Assembly: GCA_963756115.1 (NCBI GenBank)
Contig: CAVWMN010000010.1
Coordinates: forward strand, 992,001-1,056,000
Source of the DNA: JTS-RE37 sp963756115
Lineage (GTDB): Bacteria; Bacteroidota; Bacteroidia; Flavobacteriales; Flavobacteriaceae
DNA length: 64,000 nt
Direction of reading: 5' to 3'
Below the pieces are notes generated by a model. It saw only the letters and a program-made list of their open reading frames with translations. It was not told where the DNA came from and did not search any database. The position numbers and the translations under genes were made by a program. Shown piece by piece: positions 46,801-57,300 of this stretch. Each line of letters starts with the position of its first letter. The stretch's first letter is position 1.

Positions 46801-46964
46801 GGTCCAAAGTCAAGCGCAGTTCCATTTGTAATGCTGGTAAATCCGTTTAGATCCAAAGAGTTTTGTGAGAAACTGATTTGGCCCCGAACTACTGCCGAAA
46901 GTGATAATGTAAGAAACAATAAAAATAAAGTGCGAAAATAATTTCTAAAGTTGTAGTGTTTCAT
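40836..46964 (-). CDS. Giant T9SS-exported multidomain protein: propeller, malectin x4, Ig/PKD
   Basis: A 2042-residue secreted protein. In order: signal peptide (1-29, ending RGQ); a glucose/sorbosone-dehydrogenase-like beta-propeller (about 30-590); a calcium-type TSP3 segment (YDFDGYTNLDEDQNGTDPC, DADDDADGIPDGSDPF, 595-665); a lectin-like beta domain (about 670-920); a cadherin-like domain (925-1010); malectin-type domain 1 (1015-1170); an Ig-like domain (1180-1265); malectin 2 (1278-1420); PKD (1435-1515, STYHWDFGDGST); malectin 3 (1526-1668); a PKD-like domain (1675-1765); malectin 4 (1775-1925); and a type A T9SS C-terminal domain (IQVYPNPTEAEFRI through LVLKK). Malectin domains bind di- or polysaccharides. 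The enzyme activity of the propeller is not established. Malectin 2 and 3 are nearly identical at DNA level. Confidence 0.85.
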   Translation of the reverse strand: MKHYNFRNYFRTLFLLFLTLSLSAVVRGQISFSQNSLDLNGFTSITNGTALDFGPDGRLYVADYRGLIKAFTIQRNGPGNYVVLNTEDLNGVKNIPDHNDDGSTFNSPYRETLGIKVMGTAANPEVYVCSSDFRIGGFGSGGNGDSGLDTNSGIITRMRWTGTAWDVVDLVRGLPRSEENHGTNGLDFAHIDGTDYLIVGQGGHTNAGSPSRNFAFTGEYALTAALLAVNLTQLNTMAVSTDNGRKYIYDLPTLDDPTRANINGITDPNAAGYNGVDVNDPFGGNDGLNQAMIVPGGPVQIFSPGHRNIYDLVVTQSGAVYVTDNGANQGWGGFPVGEGTANVTNNYDPLQPGSSSESGGEAVNNQDNLKMVTNQIQTYTFGSFYGGHTNPTRANPLGSGIYWNPAADGTTTGAVFRTQPYDPNGSTPGSTTNSNIALPANWPPVPVSMANPVEGDWQGPGITNPDGDDSQILTIWGTNTNAIDEYTASNFNGALQGDLIAGVNTGVLRRVELNPDGSMQALTDAFLSGIGGNALGVNCNSDTEIFAGSIWVVTLEGTILVFEPQDFIICNPPSTPGYNTADYDFDGYTNLDEDQNGTDPCNGGSQPNDFDKGAGGTLVSDLNDADDDADGIPDGSDPFQLGNPLIAGSDAFQLPVYNDMYSSNTVLKGYLGLGFTGLMNNGAPNPNWLQWLDRRDDVNDPNPNDILGGAIGAMTMQMTAGTAAGAVNSQEKGFQYGVQVNQATEMFTISSRLMNFNSNRQLYHSQSPPNAELGIFLGDGTQDNYIKFVLTPAGLTARAEVNNELQAPVTLAIATNNRPDGSITFHIRVNPANGQLTFLYSFDGGTNVTLGTMTATGAVLNAIQQTNIPLAVGLIGSSNLPGTEIEGTWDYLNVVSGTPTIAQDLPDLHRYVYSPDEAINLNNYFNDDNGKGNLAYSITGNTNSSIGAAINGTSLSLSYPSAPGTTIISIRATDADSNFVEQSFNVEVVASPVVFRINSGGPQIAAIDGDLDWSVDTEADNSPYLVQAETNNTSLSQNILTYDSGIDTNTTPLSIFNSVRFDTYPEFPNVSYSFPVTLPGMYEVRIYLGDGLQATSEAGQRIFDVEIEGVIYPDLDNIDLSGTYGFRHGIVISHTIEVQDGFIDISIMDIGTQNALIRGIEVIEAFDSETPITINPIADQSGLEGEQLDGSLFVQASGGEGNLQYTAVGLPPGLVIEPTNGQIGGTIAAGAATGSPYTVTITVDDNDGNSNDSQTVQFTWIVQEAGTGTGFELYINSGGPSVNHNGQVFEADQYFTGGYSFTNTNAQVPPLYQTERSSDNRFYNYDIPIPNGTYTVTLHFAEIYWNATGGPSAGLSRRLFDVSLEDDLVLDDYNITGDVGVETPVTKSYVVTVSDNELNMYLTGRSPDGGKHQPLLSAFSVTGGSSGNQPPVAVASASTQSGPAPLSVTFTGINSTDDSGISTYHWDFGDGSTADIANPQHTYQTEDTFTATLTVTDGGGLTDEITLDITVGEPPSNGYSLYINTGGPSVNHNGQVYEADQYFTGGYSFTNTNAQVPPLYQTERSSDNRFYNYDIPIPNGTYTVTLHFAEIYWNATGGPSAGLSRRLFDVSLEDDLVLDDYNITGDVGVETPVTKSYVVTVSDNELNMYLTGRSPDGGKHQPLLSAFSIIGSSSGPQDPIANAGPDQDITLPTNSVVFNGSGNDPDGGQITAYSWSQLSGPNSANLSGSATSNLTAGNLVEGTYVFQLTVTDDENATASDDVSLVVFPAPGGGTSIRINTGGSEFTFNGDVWAADQFFSGGNTFARNNAAIANTTNDILYRSERYTTSGTLIYNIPVASGTFDVDLHFAEIYFGAVAAGGPGSRVFDIDIENGQAQRSNYDIIVAAGGSAIAVIESFSGITVNDGNLTITLTSVVENAKISGMEVNTSAGLSAKSGTLSKTTAASPDSLGKEESVIPYGIQVYPNPTEAEFRIFSNDPVSRLHKIYVFDDAGRIIRVFDAEMGRLDNTLYRFNIEELEAGIYTLSVTTDTETKYHYRLVLKK
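41961..42389 (-). repeat. Near-identical internal direct repeat, copy A (malectin 3)
   Basis: A 429-base segment matching 42705-43133 with only a handful of base changes, displaced by exactly 744 bases. It encodes residues 1526-1668 of the 2042-residue protein and is therefore much more alike than the other malectin domains are to each other, pointing to recent duplication or gene conversion. Confidence 0.9.
42705..43133 (-). repeat. Near-identical internal direct repeat, copy B (malectin 2)
   Basis: Partner of 41961-42389; encodes residues 1278-1420. Differences seen include TATTCGTAA against TATTGGTAA and AAATACC against ATACACC. Recombination between the copies would remove one malectin-PKD unit in frame, since 744 is a multiple of three. 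Confidence 0.9.
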
Positions 46965-47177
46965 ATACTATATTAATTTCGATAGGGGAATTAGGGGGAT
47001 ATTCTCCAATGTAAATCTAATTTCTTAATAATCAGCAAAGTAATTATTGCTTTTGTTTTCGATTAGCATACCCGCTTCCTCGTTATATGGAAGGAAATGG
47101 TAAAGAAATATCACCTCTTTTAGAACTTATTCTATTGTTAAGCTCTATTTGGTCTAATCCCGGTTGTACGCTGTACC

Positions 47178-50100
47178 CTAATTTTTTATCCAGGCTTTCA
47201 GGCTTACCACCTCCCCACTGCTCATTTTGATACTGATTACATAAAGTCCGTCACGAACCGTGTTGACGGGTATTACGAAATCATCCGGACCTGCCTGGGC
47301 TGCTGCCGGAAATGTGGCTATAAGTCGTCCGCTGAAATCATGAATATAAAAGGCTTGTACATTGGATTCCGGTCCCCATTCCAATACCCGGATTTGAGCC
47401 GATCCGTCAAACACCGGGTTTTCAGTGATTATTGCAATCATACTGCCGGAACCCTCAAAGACTTCGATACTTATGGTGCTGGAAGCCGTCAGACCTGATT
47501 CATCTTCCACGGTCAGAACAACCGTATACGTTCCCGGGTCTGTATAAAGATGTCCGGTATCTATTTCCCCTGAGAAGGTCCCGTCCCCAAAATCCCAGGA
47601 ATAGCTGACTATTCCAAAATCATCCACGGAATTCCGGCCGGAAAAATCAACCATCAATGGCGCATTACCCGATCTGGGAGTGGCTTCAATACTGGCTGTG
47701 GGCGGTATGTTTCCAGACTCCCCAACCACAACAGAAACAGTAGCGGTATCTGTAAGTCCGTCTGCATCTGTTACCGTTAATGTGATGTTATAAGTACCTG
47801 TAGTGGCAAAAGTAATTATAGGATCTGGCTCCGTAGCGGTTGAAAGCCCGTCCATAAAGTCCCAAAAATAACTGACAATCGCTGTATCATCATAGGAATT
47901 ACTGCCTGTAAACTGTACTTCAAGAGGAGCAGAACCCGATGTCGGAGCAGCCTGGGCGACCGCAACCGGAGGAAGGTTTTCCGCTTCCGCGGATACGGTA
48001 ACAAGGATGGTATCTGTACCGGTTTGCCCGTTTGTATCGGTTACGGTGAGTAAAACCTCATAATTTCCCGGTGTTGTAAAGGTATATAGCGGATCTGCCG
48101 TTGTATCAGTTGCGCCCTGGTCTGCAAATTCCCAGGAGTACGCTACTATTCCCAGGTCATCGGAAGAATTACTTCCGGTGAACTGAACCTCCAGGGGGGC
48201 GGTACCTGACAGGGGTGATCCTTCTGCCCTGGCAACCGGTGGCATATCGGTTGCCGTTACCACGATATCAATGGTGGCACTGTCTGTTAGTCCGCCTGCA
48301 TCGGTTACGGTCAGCAGCACGGTATAAGTGCCTTCAGTAAAGAAGGTATTTGCCGGGTCCGGATCCAGGGAGCCGCCCCCATCCATAAAATCCCAGGCGA
48401 AGGATACAATTCCATTGTCGTCCGTAGAGGTACTACCCGTAAAATTTACCAGCAACGGGGCCTGACCGGTTAATGGAGTAGCCGCTATCGCAGCTACTGG
48501 CGGGGTGTTGGCGGGGGGTAATACGGTAATACGCACGGTATTGTTGTCCGTATTCCCATCAGCATCGCCAACCGTCAGTGTAACATCATATGTGCCTTCC
48601 GATCCAAACGTATGCTGGGGATCCGGATCGGAAACGATCGTACTCCCATCATCAAAATCCCAGGAATAGGAAGTTACCGCAATGTCATCCGTCGAATCAC
48701 TACCCGTGAAGGCAACTTCGAGCGGTGCTTCTCCGGAGAGGGGTGTAGCTTTTGGGACCGATAAGAGGGACCCTTCAGTTGCCACGGTCCAGGTAAATTC
48801 AACGCTTTCGGTGTCAGGTGAGGCACTTTCATCCAGTACCGTAACCGTTACAGCATACGGACTGTTGGCAGCCGCCCCCATCCCATTGCCACTCCGGCCT
48901 GATTCCGGCAGGGCGGAAAGTTGGATCTCCGTATAATTGGGGCCGTCCACCTTATATAGGGCCATCCTGTCTATGGCATGTCCCAGGGAACGCTCTGAAA
49001 TTTCCAGGGTATAGATGCCCGGGTTGACAAACCAGACATAAATATCGTGAGGGTCTTCATCGCTCGTTCTGGCCTGCCAGTCATATATCCCCGAGTTACC
49101 CCCACTCCGGTAGACCTTCAAATACCCATTTCCGCTGACCCCTTCAGGAGTCGTTGCGGGGGATATACGGGAACTACCTATAGGAAAGACTATATCCGTC
49201 TGGGCGCCCTGTACGTTGTTGATAAGGAAAGCCTCATCTGCTGGTGTTCCCTGATAGCCGAAAAACCAAACATCGTTCGTATTGGGGAAACGCAGCCAAT
49301 TGTCATTCTGGTCTGTGGAGCTGGTACCGCTGAAAAAATTATTCCAGTTAAACCTGTAAACCCCCGGGGTGGAAATCTGGATTTCGTAGGGAATAGTGCC
49401 CCCATTCTGATTGTTGAAATGGTCAGAACCTGCAATGATTCCGGTTTCCCCCCCGGCATTCGTAAGGCTCCAGGACGGGGTAATGTTACCTGATTCCGCT
49501 TCCACGACCAGAAGGCCATTTTCTTCCATAAAAGCGCCTCCACTTCCGCTCCCGTCTGCAATGGTCCCACTTATCCGCCCTGTGTTTGGGTTGATAGACA
49601 AGCCCGGGGGTAGCCCAACGGCAGAATAGGAAGGGTCTGAAGTAAATCCTGTTTCAATGTCCAGCACAATGCTCTGCCCTTCTGTTGAGAACTGGTTACC
49701 GGGATTGAGGAGCCCGATTGCAGTGCTTTCCCCGGAGCTGAGCGGTATGTTCAGGGTCGAGGATTGTCCGTATGCAATGACGAGCATTGCAGTTCGGTCA
49801 CCCGTTGCAGTAAACTGCAGTTGAAGCGTTTTGGTGCTCCCTGGGTTCATCAAGGTGTTGTCCGGTACTGCTGATAAGATCTCAAAATCAGTGGCATTGG
49901 GGCCAGTAATGATAGCAGAACGGATATATTCCCCTACATTCCCCCCCTCAAGTTCCAACGTAATATCAATGGGTGTTCCGTTCTCCATTTCAACAGACCC
50001 GGGACCGGTAAGGGTGCTTGCTACAAGCGGTGTGCCTGCAGGGGAACCTGTACCATAGGATTCCATATTTGTTTGCCTGCCACCTCCCCTTGCCGGCGAC

Positions 50101-51074
50101 CCGGCAAGCGTAAAAATGCTGTTTCCCGAAACGATTGCCTGCGTGCCATGCCGTTCTGAATTAAGATCCGACAGCCGGGACCAGGAGGCCGTGGCCGGGT
50201 TGAACGCCTCAGTAATTTTAAGGGCATCATCCGTATTCACACCATATACAAGCTGATTTTGTACTTCTCCCCCTATGACCAACAGGCTACCGTTGTAATT
50301 TACTGCACTCGCACCTCCCCTGGGGGTTGGAATATTTTGCAATGCTGGTAAGGTACTCCAACTACCTGCAATAAAATCATATACATCCACCTCCGGGATC
50401 GTTGGAGAAAATACCCCTCCCGGCCCGCCTGAAAGCCTTCCCCCTGCAAGGTATAATTTATCATCAATAACCACCGAGTGAAAATGGTCCCGCGGCCGTG
50501 GCGCATTGGGAAGTGGGGTCCATTGCCCGGTAGCAGGGTCGTATTCGTCAAACCAGGGGACGTATCCCCCGTCATGGCCTATGGTATTACCGCCGGAGAT
50601 GTAGAATTTATCATTATATACGGAGAGTCCGGCCGATCCCCTTCTGCGGTTGGCAGGTATCAACGGACCCTGTATCCATTCTTCGGTTACAGGGTTGAAT
50701 ATCCATATATTTTCTTCAGGCTGCTCAATTGGAAAGGTATTATCACTAAACGAACCAATAACCCAGATAAGCCCCTGGTATTCCGTGGCCTGAAAATGAT
50801 TGAATTCGGACGGTGTTACATTTACGAGTGGACTCCAGGTATCGGACCCATAGTTATAAACATCAATTGTCCGGGGGCTTTCACGGCCGCCCATAAGGTA
50901 AAATCTATTGCCGGCCTGAACAAAGGAACATTCATGCCTGGGGGTATAACCTTCATCCTCGTCCAGGTCGATCCAGTCCTGCGCAAAAATGTAACCCATA
51001 CCTAGCCAAAAGGTTAAGAGCAGTAATAAAAACGGAGATGGGATCCAGTGGGTGTATCGGCATCCTTGGGTCAT
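47178..51074 (-). CDS. Giant T9SS-exported Kelch-PKD protein
   Basis: A 1298-residue secreted protein: signal peptide (1-32); a Kelch beta-propeller (about 33-345; repeated GNRFYLMGGRES, NDKFYISGGNTIGHDGGY and DDKLYLAGGRLSGGPGG); a choice-of-anchor-like domain (350-450); a putative Ig domain (about 455-770) that is split by an inserted carbohydrate-binding-like beta domain (about 510-730, LLVVEAESGNITPSWSL to DRMALYKVDG); five PKD domains (about 765-1205; YSWDFDDGST, FAWDFMDGGG, YSWEFADQGA, YFWDFMDGLS, YSWDFGDGTF); and a short C-terminal domain (about 1210-1298, ending GLYVISIKMSSGEVVSLKAW) that looks like a T9SS sorting domain variant. It is closely related to the second half of the 51335-58000 protein. 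Confidence 0.82.
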   Translation of the reverse strand: MTQGCRYTHWIPSPFLLLLLTFWLGMGYIFAQDWIDLDEDEGYTPRHECSFVQAGNRFYLMGGRESPRTIDVYNYGSDTWSPLVNVTPSEFNHFQATEYQGLIWVIGSFSDNTFPIEQPEENIWIFNPVTEEWIQGPLIPANRRRGSAGLSVYNDKFYISGGNTIGHDGGYVPWFDEYDPATGQWTPLPNAPRPRDHFHSVVIDDKLYLAGGRLSGGPGGVFSPTIPEVDVYDFIAGSWSTLPALQNIPTPRGGASAVNYNGSLLVIGGEVQNQLVYGVNTDDALKITEAFNPATASWSRLSDLNSERHGTQAIVSGNSIFTLAGSPARGGGRQTNMESYGTGSPAGTPLVASTLTGPGSVEMENGTPIDITLELEGGNVGEYIRSAIITGPNATDFEILSAVPDNTLMNPGSTKTLQLQFTATGDRTAMLVIAYGQSSTLNIPLSSGESTAIGLLNPGNQFSTEGQSIVLDIETGFTSDPSYSAVGLPPGLSINPNTGRISGTIADGSGSGGAFMEENGLLVVEAESGNITPSWSLTNAGGETGIIAGSDHFNNQNGGTIPYEIQISTPGVYRFNWNNFFSGTSSTDQNDNWLRFPNTNDVWFFGYQGTPADEAFLINNVQGAQTDIVFPIGSSRISPATTPEGVSGNGYLKVYRSGGNSGIYDWQARTSDEDPHDIYVWFVNPGIYTLEISERSLGHAIDRMALYKVDGPNYTEIQLSALPESGRSGNGMGAAANSPYAVTVTVLDESASPDTESVEFTWTVATEGSLLSVPKATPLSGEAPLEVAFTGSDSTDDIAVTSYSWDFDDGSTIVSDPDPQHTFGSEGTYDVTLTVGDADGNTDNNTVRITVLPPANTPPVAAIAATPLTGQAPLLVNFTGSTSTDDNGIVSFAWDFMDGGGSLDPDPANTFFTEGTYTVLLTVTDAGGLTDSATIDIVVTATDMPPVARAEGSPLSGTAPLEVQFTGSNSSDDLGIVAYSWEFADQGATDTTADPLYTFTTPGNYEVLLTVTDTNGQTGTDTILVTVSAEAENLPPVAVAQAAPTSGSAPLEVQFTGSNSYDDTAIVSYFWDFMDGLSTATEPDPIITFATTGTYNITLTVTDADGLTDTATVSVVVGESGNIPPTASIEATPRSGNAPLMVDFSGRNSVDDFGIVSYSWDFGDGTFSGEIDTGHLYTDPGTYTVVLTVEDESGLTASSTISIEVFEGSGSMIAIITENPVFDGSAQIRVLEWGPESNVQAFYIHDFSGRLIATFPAAAQAGPDDFVIPVNTVRDGLYVISIKMSSGEVVSLKAWIKN

Positions 51075-51275
51075 AATTCAAATTTAGTGGTGTAGGATAT
51101 AATTTCCGGGGAGAACAGTATAAAGATAAAACCTTTTAAATAGTATCAAAACCGGGACAGGCAAAACTCGTTCAGCGATCGGTGTTATCCGTCAAGTTAC
51201 ATGGCAAAAATCCCTGTAGTATTTGATATAGCCCAAATGGTAAGAATGCGGTGTTGCCCTGCTCCAGGCAGAATA

Positions 51276-51310
51276 CAAAAAGGGGTTGGACCCTTAAGTA
51301 TCCAACCCCT
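51276..51310 (-). terminator. Rho-independent terminator after the largest surface-protein gene
   Basis: On the minus strand AGGGGTTGGA and TCCAACCCCT form a perfect ten-pair stem around TACTTAAGGG, followed by five to six T. It lies 25 bases after the stop of the 2221-residue gene, showing that the giant genes are transcribed separately. Confidence 0.85.
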
Positions 51311-51334
51311 GATTACAGCAATGGGTTACAAGTT

Positions 51335-54300
51335 TTAATTCTTGATCAATAATTTCAAAAGCAATGGATCACCCTGGCTCATTTCCAACCCAACAAAATA
51401 CAGCCCATCCCTGACAACATCCACCGGGATCTCATAGGTACCACCGGATACAAATACTTCCTGGGCATTGAAGGAGCGAATAAACCTGCCACTGGAATCA
51501 TGTAAATAAATATACATGACGATCAGTTCTTCCGGCTTATTGAGTACTCTTATCCTGGCAATACCATCCTTTGCAGGATTTTCCAGGATTATACCCCGCA
51601 TGCCCCCCTCCGTGTCATCCACAAAAATAGTTACAGTGGCTGTGTCACTGAGGCCATCCGCATCCGTAACAGTAAGGGTAACACTATATTCCCCGGGTTC
51701 CGTAAACACATGTACAGGATCCACGGCAGCTGAAGAAGTTTCATCCCCAAAATCCCATAAATAGCTTACGATTCCAAAATCGTCAATAGAATTCCGACCG
51801 ACAAAGCTAACCTCCAACGGAGCCACACCTGAGGATGGGGTTGCTTCAATTACCGCAGTGGGAGCTCCTGGAGCGGCCTGCCCCACAACTATGGTCACGG
51901 TTGCCGTATCTGTCAGTCCTTCTGCATCGGTAACAGTCAATTCAACAATATAGGTACCATCTGTCGTGAAGGTATAGGTTGGATCTGCTTCAGCTGACGT
52001 ATTTCCGCCATCCTTGAAGTCCCACAAATAACTAACCACGCCATCATCATCAGTTGAATTACTACCGGTGAAAGTCACCTCCAGCGGCGCATTGCCAGTG
52101 GTGGGAGTAGCCTCGGCCACTGCTACAGGGGGCCCGTTTTCATTTGAAAGCTGTATATCAACAGATGAATCAGTACCATAATTTACGGTAAGCACCGCAT
52201 TCCTGCCTGGTCCTGTTCCGGTGAGTTCAACGCTTATGGTATGGGTACTGCCGGCATCCAGTAACTGGTTGACAAGATCTCCAGTTACAATATTAAAATC
52301 TGCCGCATTCGTACCTGTAATCACCATGGAAGTAACGAAAACGCCAACATTTCCTCCTGTAACAGCAAGGTCTATATTTTCTGTAGTACCATCTGCAATA
52401 AGTACCCCGGATGGTGCCGATACAATACTGGGCACACTGGGTGTTCCTATTGGAGCATCAACTCCAAGGTATTCCATATTGAGTTGGTTGCCGCCCCCCT
52501 GGTTCGGGGATCCGCCTGTGATAAAAATCCCGTTACCGGAAACAATAGCCTGGGTTCCGTGCCGCGGTGAATTGAGATCAGCAAGCGGGCTCCAGGACTG
52601 GGCAATGGGATCATATTCCTCCGTGGTGGTCAGGGAGGGTCCCGGAGTAGGTGTTTCCCCTCCAATTACAACAAGGCGATCGTTGAAATTTACAGCAGCT
52701 GCGCCTGCCCTTTGCGTTGGGATGTTCTGTCCTGCCGCTAAGGTACTCCAGGACTGAGAAGTAAAATTGAATACATCCACTTCGGGGATCGTAGGGCTAA
52801 AGACGCCTCCTGGTCCTCCGGATTGCCGCCCTGCGGCCAGGTAAAGGTTGTCGCCGATCAATACGGCTGCAAAGTGGTCCCGGGCCCGGGGGGCGTCGGC
52901 AAGGGGTGTCCAGATTCCGGTGGCAGGATCATATTCATCAAAATAAGGTACATATCCACCGGCATGTCCTGCATTGTTACCCCCTACAATATAAAACTTG
53001 TTATTGTATACTACAAGACCTGCTCCGCCCCGCCGCCTTGCTTCGGGAATCGCCGGCCCCTGTATCCACTCCTGGTTTGCCGGATCAAACGCCCATATGA
53101 ATTCAGCATTGGCTTCATTGGGAAATGCATTGTCCTTAAACGCCCCGATTACCCAGATCAAGCCCTGGTATTCAGTAGCCTGGAAATGGTTGAATTCGAA
53201 CGGAGCCGAATCCGGAAGGGAAGTCCAGCTGTTAGTGGTGTAATCATAGATTTCAACGGTCCGGGCATTCTCCCTGCCCCCCATCAGATAGAATTTATTG
53301 CCTGCCTGCACAAACGAATTTTCATGGCGGGCGGTATAGTTTTCGTCTTCATTTTTATCCACCCACACAAAGGAACCGCCAATGGTCCAGGTGACTACAC
53401 TGCTTGCAGGGGCCGATCCCGGTTTGGTTACCGTAACCACTACAACATGGTTGCCGTCATTATTGGGACCCCCGGTAGCTGCAGCTGCATCAATGGTGCC
53501 GGTAATAGCACCTGTAGCGGGGTTGATCGTCAACCCGGCAGGCTGCCCGGAAATATAAAAGGTATTGTTCCCGCCAGGATCGCCGCCGGATGCTGTGGCC
53601 GTGAGGCTTACCACATCGTTCACGTCATTTATCTGGTTGCCAATAGCATTTAAGGTGAGTACCGGATTGGAATTGTCCACCTCAAAAATTTCAATGGCAT
53701 TGATAAGCGGGTTCTCAACCTCGTGGAGGAATTGCAGATTCAATATTCCATCTGTAAGCGTAACCGGGAAAGTAAGCATCCCCCCTACCTGATGGCCAAA
53801 CTGTTCGACCAGGTCCAGGTTATCTCGGACCACGTTCCCTTCAATTGAAATATCAAAAACCCGTTGCCCTATCTCACTGGTCCCGTTAAAATCGTTCCCA
53901 AAATATAGATTAACCACATAATCACCATTCTCCAATGGAAACGTAAATTCCATTTCAGGGGCCGCCACCTCATCAAAACGCTCTTCAGCAAAAAGGGCTG
54001 TAAAAGTTGCATCATCAATATAAGCCGGGATAGAACTGTCCCGGTCTGCATACAATAAACCCGAATTAATAATAAGCCCCGTATTTACACTATACATACC
54101 CCCGTTATAGGTGCCGGGCGTGGCGTTGAAACGCCAGTTGGTCCCATCATCTGTAGCAGTAACTTCTTCCCCTCCGGCGTTTACCCGGTAGGTCGTAGGA
54201 TCAACAATGTTCCATTGAAAACTCGTTGTAACCGCATCCGCGGATGACCCATCGGCATCATCAACCGTAATTGTAACCGTATAGGGACTACCGGATTCGG

Positions 54301-57300
54301 CGCCAATGGCCACTGTACCGCCTATCTGCCCATTTGTGGGTTCAATAAAAACCCCTGCAGGAAGGCCCGAGGCAGCGTAACTTAAATTTCCGTCGCCCCC
54401 CACGGCAGCTACAACCAGACTTCCATTGAGCTGCTCGCCTATATTGTTGGTTTGTTCCGGGATGGTATATACATAAAGTGGAAGTTCATCATCTGAAACA
54501 TCCAGGATCTCAATACCGTTGACCAGGGGGTTTTCCTCAGCCCCGTGAATAAATTCTATATCTATGGAACCATCTGTAACATCCACGCCGTGAGTTATAA
54601 CGGTACCCACCTTATGCCCATAGGTAGCAGACAGATCCAACTCGGTAAGTGCCGGGTAAACGATTCCTTCTATCCCAACATCGAAGATCCTTTCACCGGC
54701 ATCATTCGTCCCATTGAAGCCATTCCCCATATAGAGCCGGACTTCATAAACCCCAGGTGCAGGAACCGGAAAGGAATAGGTCATATTGGGCGGCAATTCA
54801 TTGAGGTCAAATCGCTCTGTATCGAAAATCGATACAGGCGTGGTGGTCTGGTTTACATCTCCGGTATAGGAATTCATTCCAAACGCCCCGGTTGAATTGG
54901 TTCCAGGTTGGGATAAATTCTGGGAAGGACTTGCCTGGGTATCGGCCTGCCAGGCCATATTCCCGTCAATGGATGCTATGGCGGGCCCGCCGGAATTCAC
55001 CCTGTAGAGTACAACCGGTGCATCCGTAACAGTGACGGTAAATGTCTGCTCCACAAAATTAGACTCCGCATCCGTGGCACGGATGGTTATGGTAGATACT
55101 TCCGGAACAGCGGGGTAGCTTAGCGTAAGCGTATTACCGTTTACGGAAGCACCGATTGCTGTGTTGGAATTCGCTGTCACCGTATAGGTAAGGTTGGCAT
55201 CCCCGCTATCATCATCAAAATAGGTATTCAGGTCAAAATCTTCAGCCGGAGTATTGATAAATCGTGTTACATCTGGGAAGACTGTTTCAATAGTAGGCGT
55301 ACTTCCCAAAACGTTTAAATAGTCCCAGGTACCCTCCAGTTCAACCCCAGCAGTATTGGAGGTACCGATAAACCCAACAGCCAGGTCTGTCGCCGCCTGT
55401 TGGAGCGCTGTTAAAATGCTCCCCTGCGCAGTAATGCTGCCTACCGCGGCCCTTGTACCTCCATCTAACGCATATTCAAGGTCTACGTTCCCATTGGACG
55501 GATCTACGATAAAATAAAAAGTTACGTCTCCCTGCGGTCTGTCCCCAACAGCTATAGGAATATTTATGGGTGCCTGGGGTGTATCAGTGATTTCCTGGAG
55601 GGCCGTGACCCCATTGGTGGTGATCACCATTTTAATAAAATTGCTTTGGGTACCATCCCCGATAAAAATACCCAGTTCACCCCCTACAGCAGCCGTGTTA
55701 CCATAGAGCTGAAGGGCTCCGCTAAAGTTGACGAGTTTACCGGAGACCGTAAATATCCCGGTGGTCTGATCTACCTGTACACCATATTGGTATCCCTTAT
55801 CCTGTGTGTTGGCAGCGCCGTTCGCAGTACCGGAGGTCATTTGGGAGGTCATTAATCCAGCGGCTCCCCCCAGTACATCATCCGGATTGGGGCCCTGACC
55901 AATTACATCCAGCCATTCCTGCCAGTTGGGATTAGGATCGCCGTTGTTCATTAAACCCGTCATCCCAAGTCCAAATATACCCCCCAGTCCTTGCTGGCTA
56001 TAGAGGTCGTTTAGGACCGGTAATATAAAAGCATCACTGCCTCCGGCTGCCGGATTGCCTAGTTGAAACGGATCGCTGGCATCCGGGATACCATCGTTAT
56101 CATCATCGGTATCATTGAGGTTGGATATCAGGGGTGCACCGGCCGACTTATCAAAATCGGTTGGTTGGGATCCGCCGTTACAGGGATCCGTGCCATTATC
56201 TTCTTCATCCTGGTTGGTGTAGCCGTCACTGTCATAATCTGCAGTGCCATCATAACCGGGTTCCCCGGGATTGATGCAATTGACAGATTCATTTGGTTCC
56301 AATACCGTGATAAATCCATTCAGCGTCCCAACCCAGATGGTGCCTGGAAAAGGATCGGAATTGCCATTGCATGTAATGCCCAGGGCGTCTCCCTGGCCTC
56401 CTGATAAAAAATTTACGTCCAGGTTCTGCAAACTACCATCAGGATTCAGTTGAACCCTCCTAAGGTTGCCATTGCTGGAACCGGCAATCAGGTTCCCCTG
56501 CAAAACGCCCCCAAAATTAGTAGCTGTATATTCATCAATACCATTGGTATTCGTAGGCCAGAGGGTAATAGGGTTATCTTCCGGACCTTCAGGATTGTCA
56601 ATACCGGGTCCCCTCCAGTCGCCTTCTACGGGGTTGGCTGAAGCCACTACCTGTGCCCAATTGGCGGGCAGGGCAATATCAGGATCATTTGTAAAACCGG
56701 GCCCCGGATTACTGGGATCATAGATCAGCGTACGAAATACGCCCCCATTTGTTCCATCATCGGTATATAGTCCGGCACCACTGGGGTTAGCCCTTGTCGG
56801 GTTTGGATGGCCCCCGTAAAAACTACCCGGAGTATAACTTTGGATATCCAAAGTGATCAGTTGCAAATGGTCCTTATTGTTGATAAATTCACCATCGGGT
56901 GTCGGGGATCCACTGCCAGGTTCCCCGGGAATATAGTTATTGGTCACCGAGCCGGTTCCTTCATTTTCCGGAAAGCCGCCCCAGCCACCATTCGCCCCAT
57001 TGTCTGTTACATACAGCGCGCCGCTTTGGGTGACCACTATGTCATAGGAATTCCGATAACCGGGGGAATAGATCTGAACCGGTCCGCCCGCTTCCAGGAT
57101 GGCCTGGTTCAGGCCGTCATTACCGCCAAATGGGTCATTTATATCGATGCCATTGTAATTTCCGGCACCTGGGTCAGTGACACCATTAACATTGTTCCTG
57201 GTGGGATCATCCAGGGTTGGCAGGTCATAGATATAATTCCTTCCGTTCCCATCGGTTTGTACAGGCATACCATTCAGCATATCCAGGTTGATATACAATA

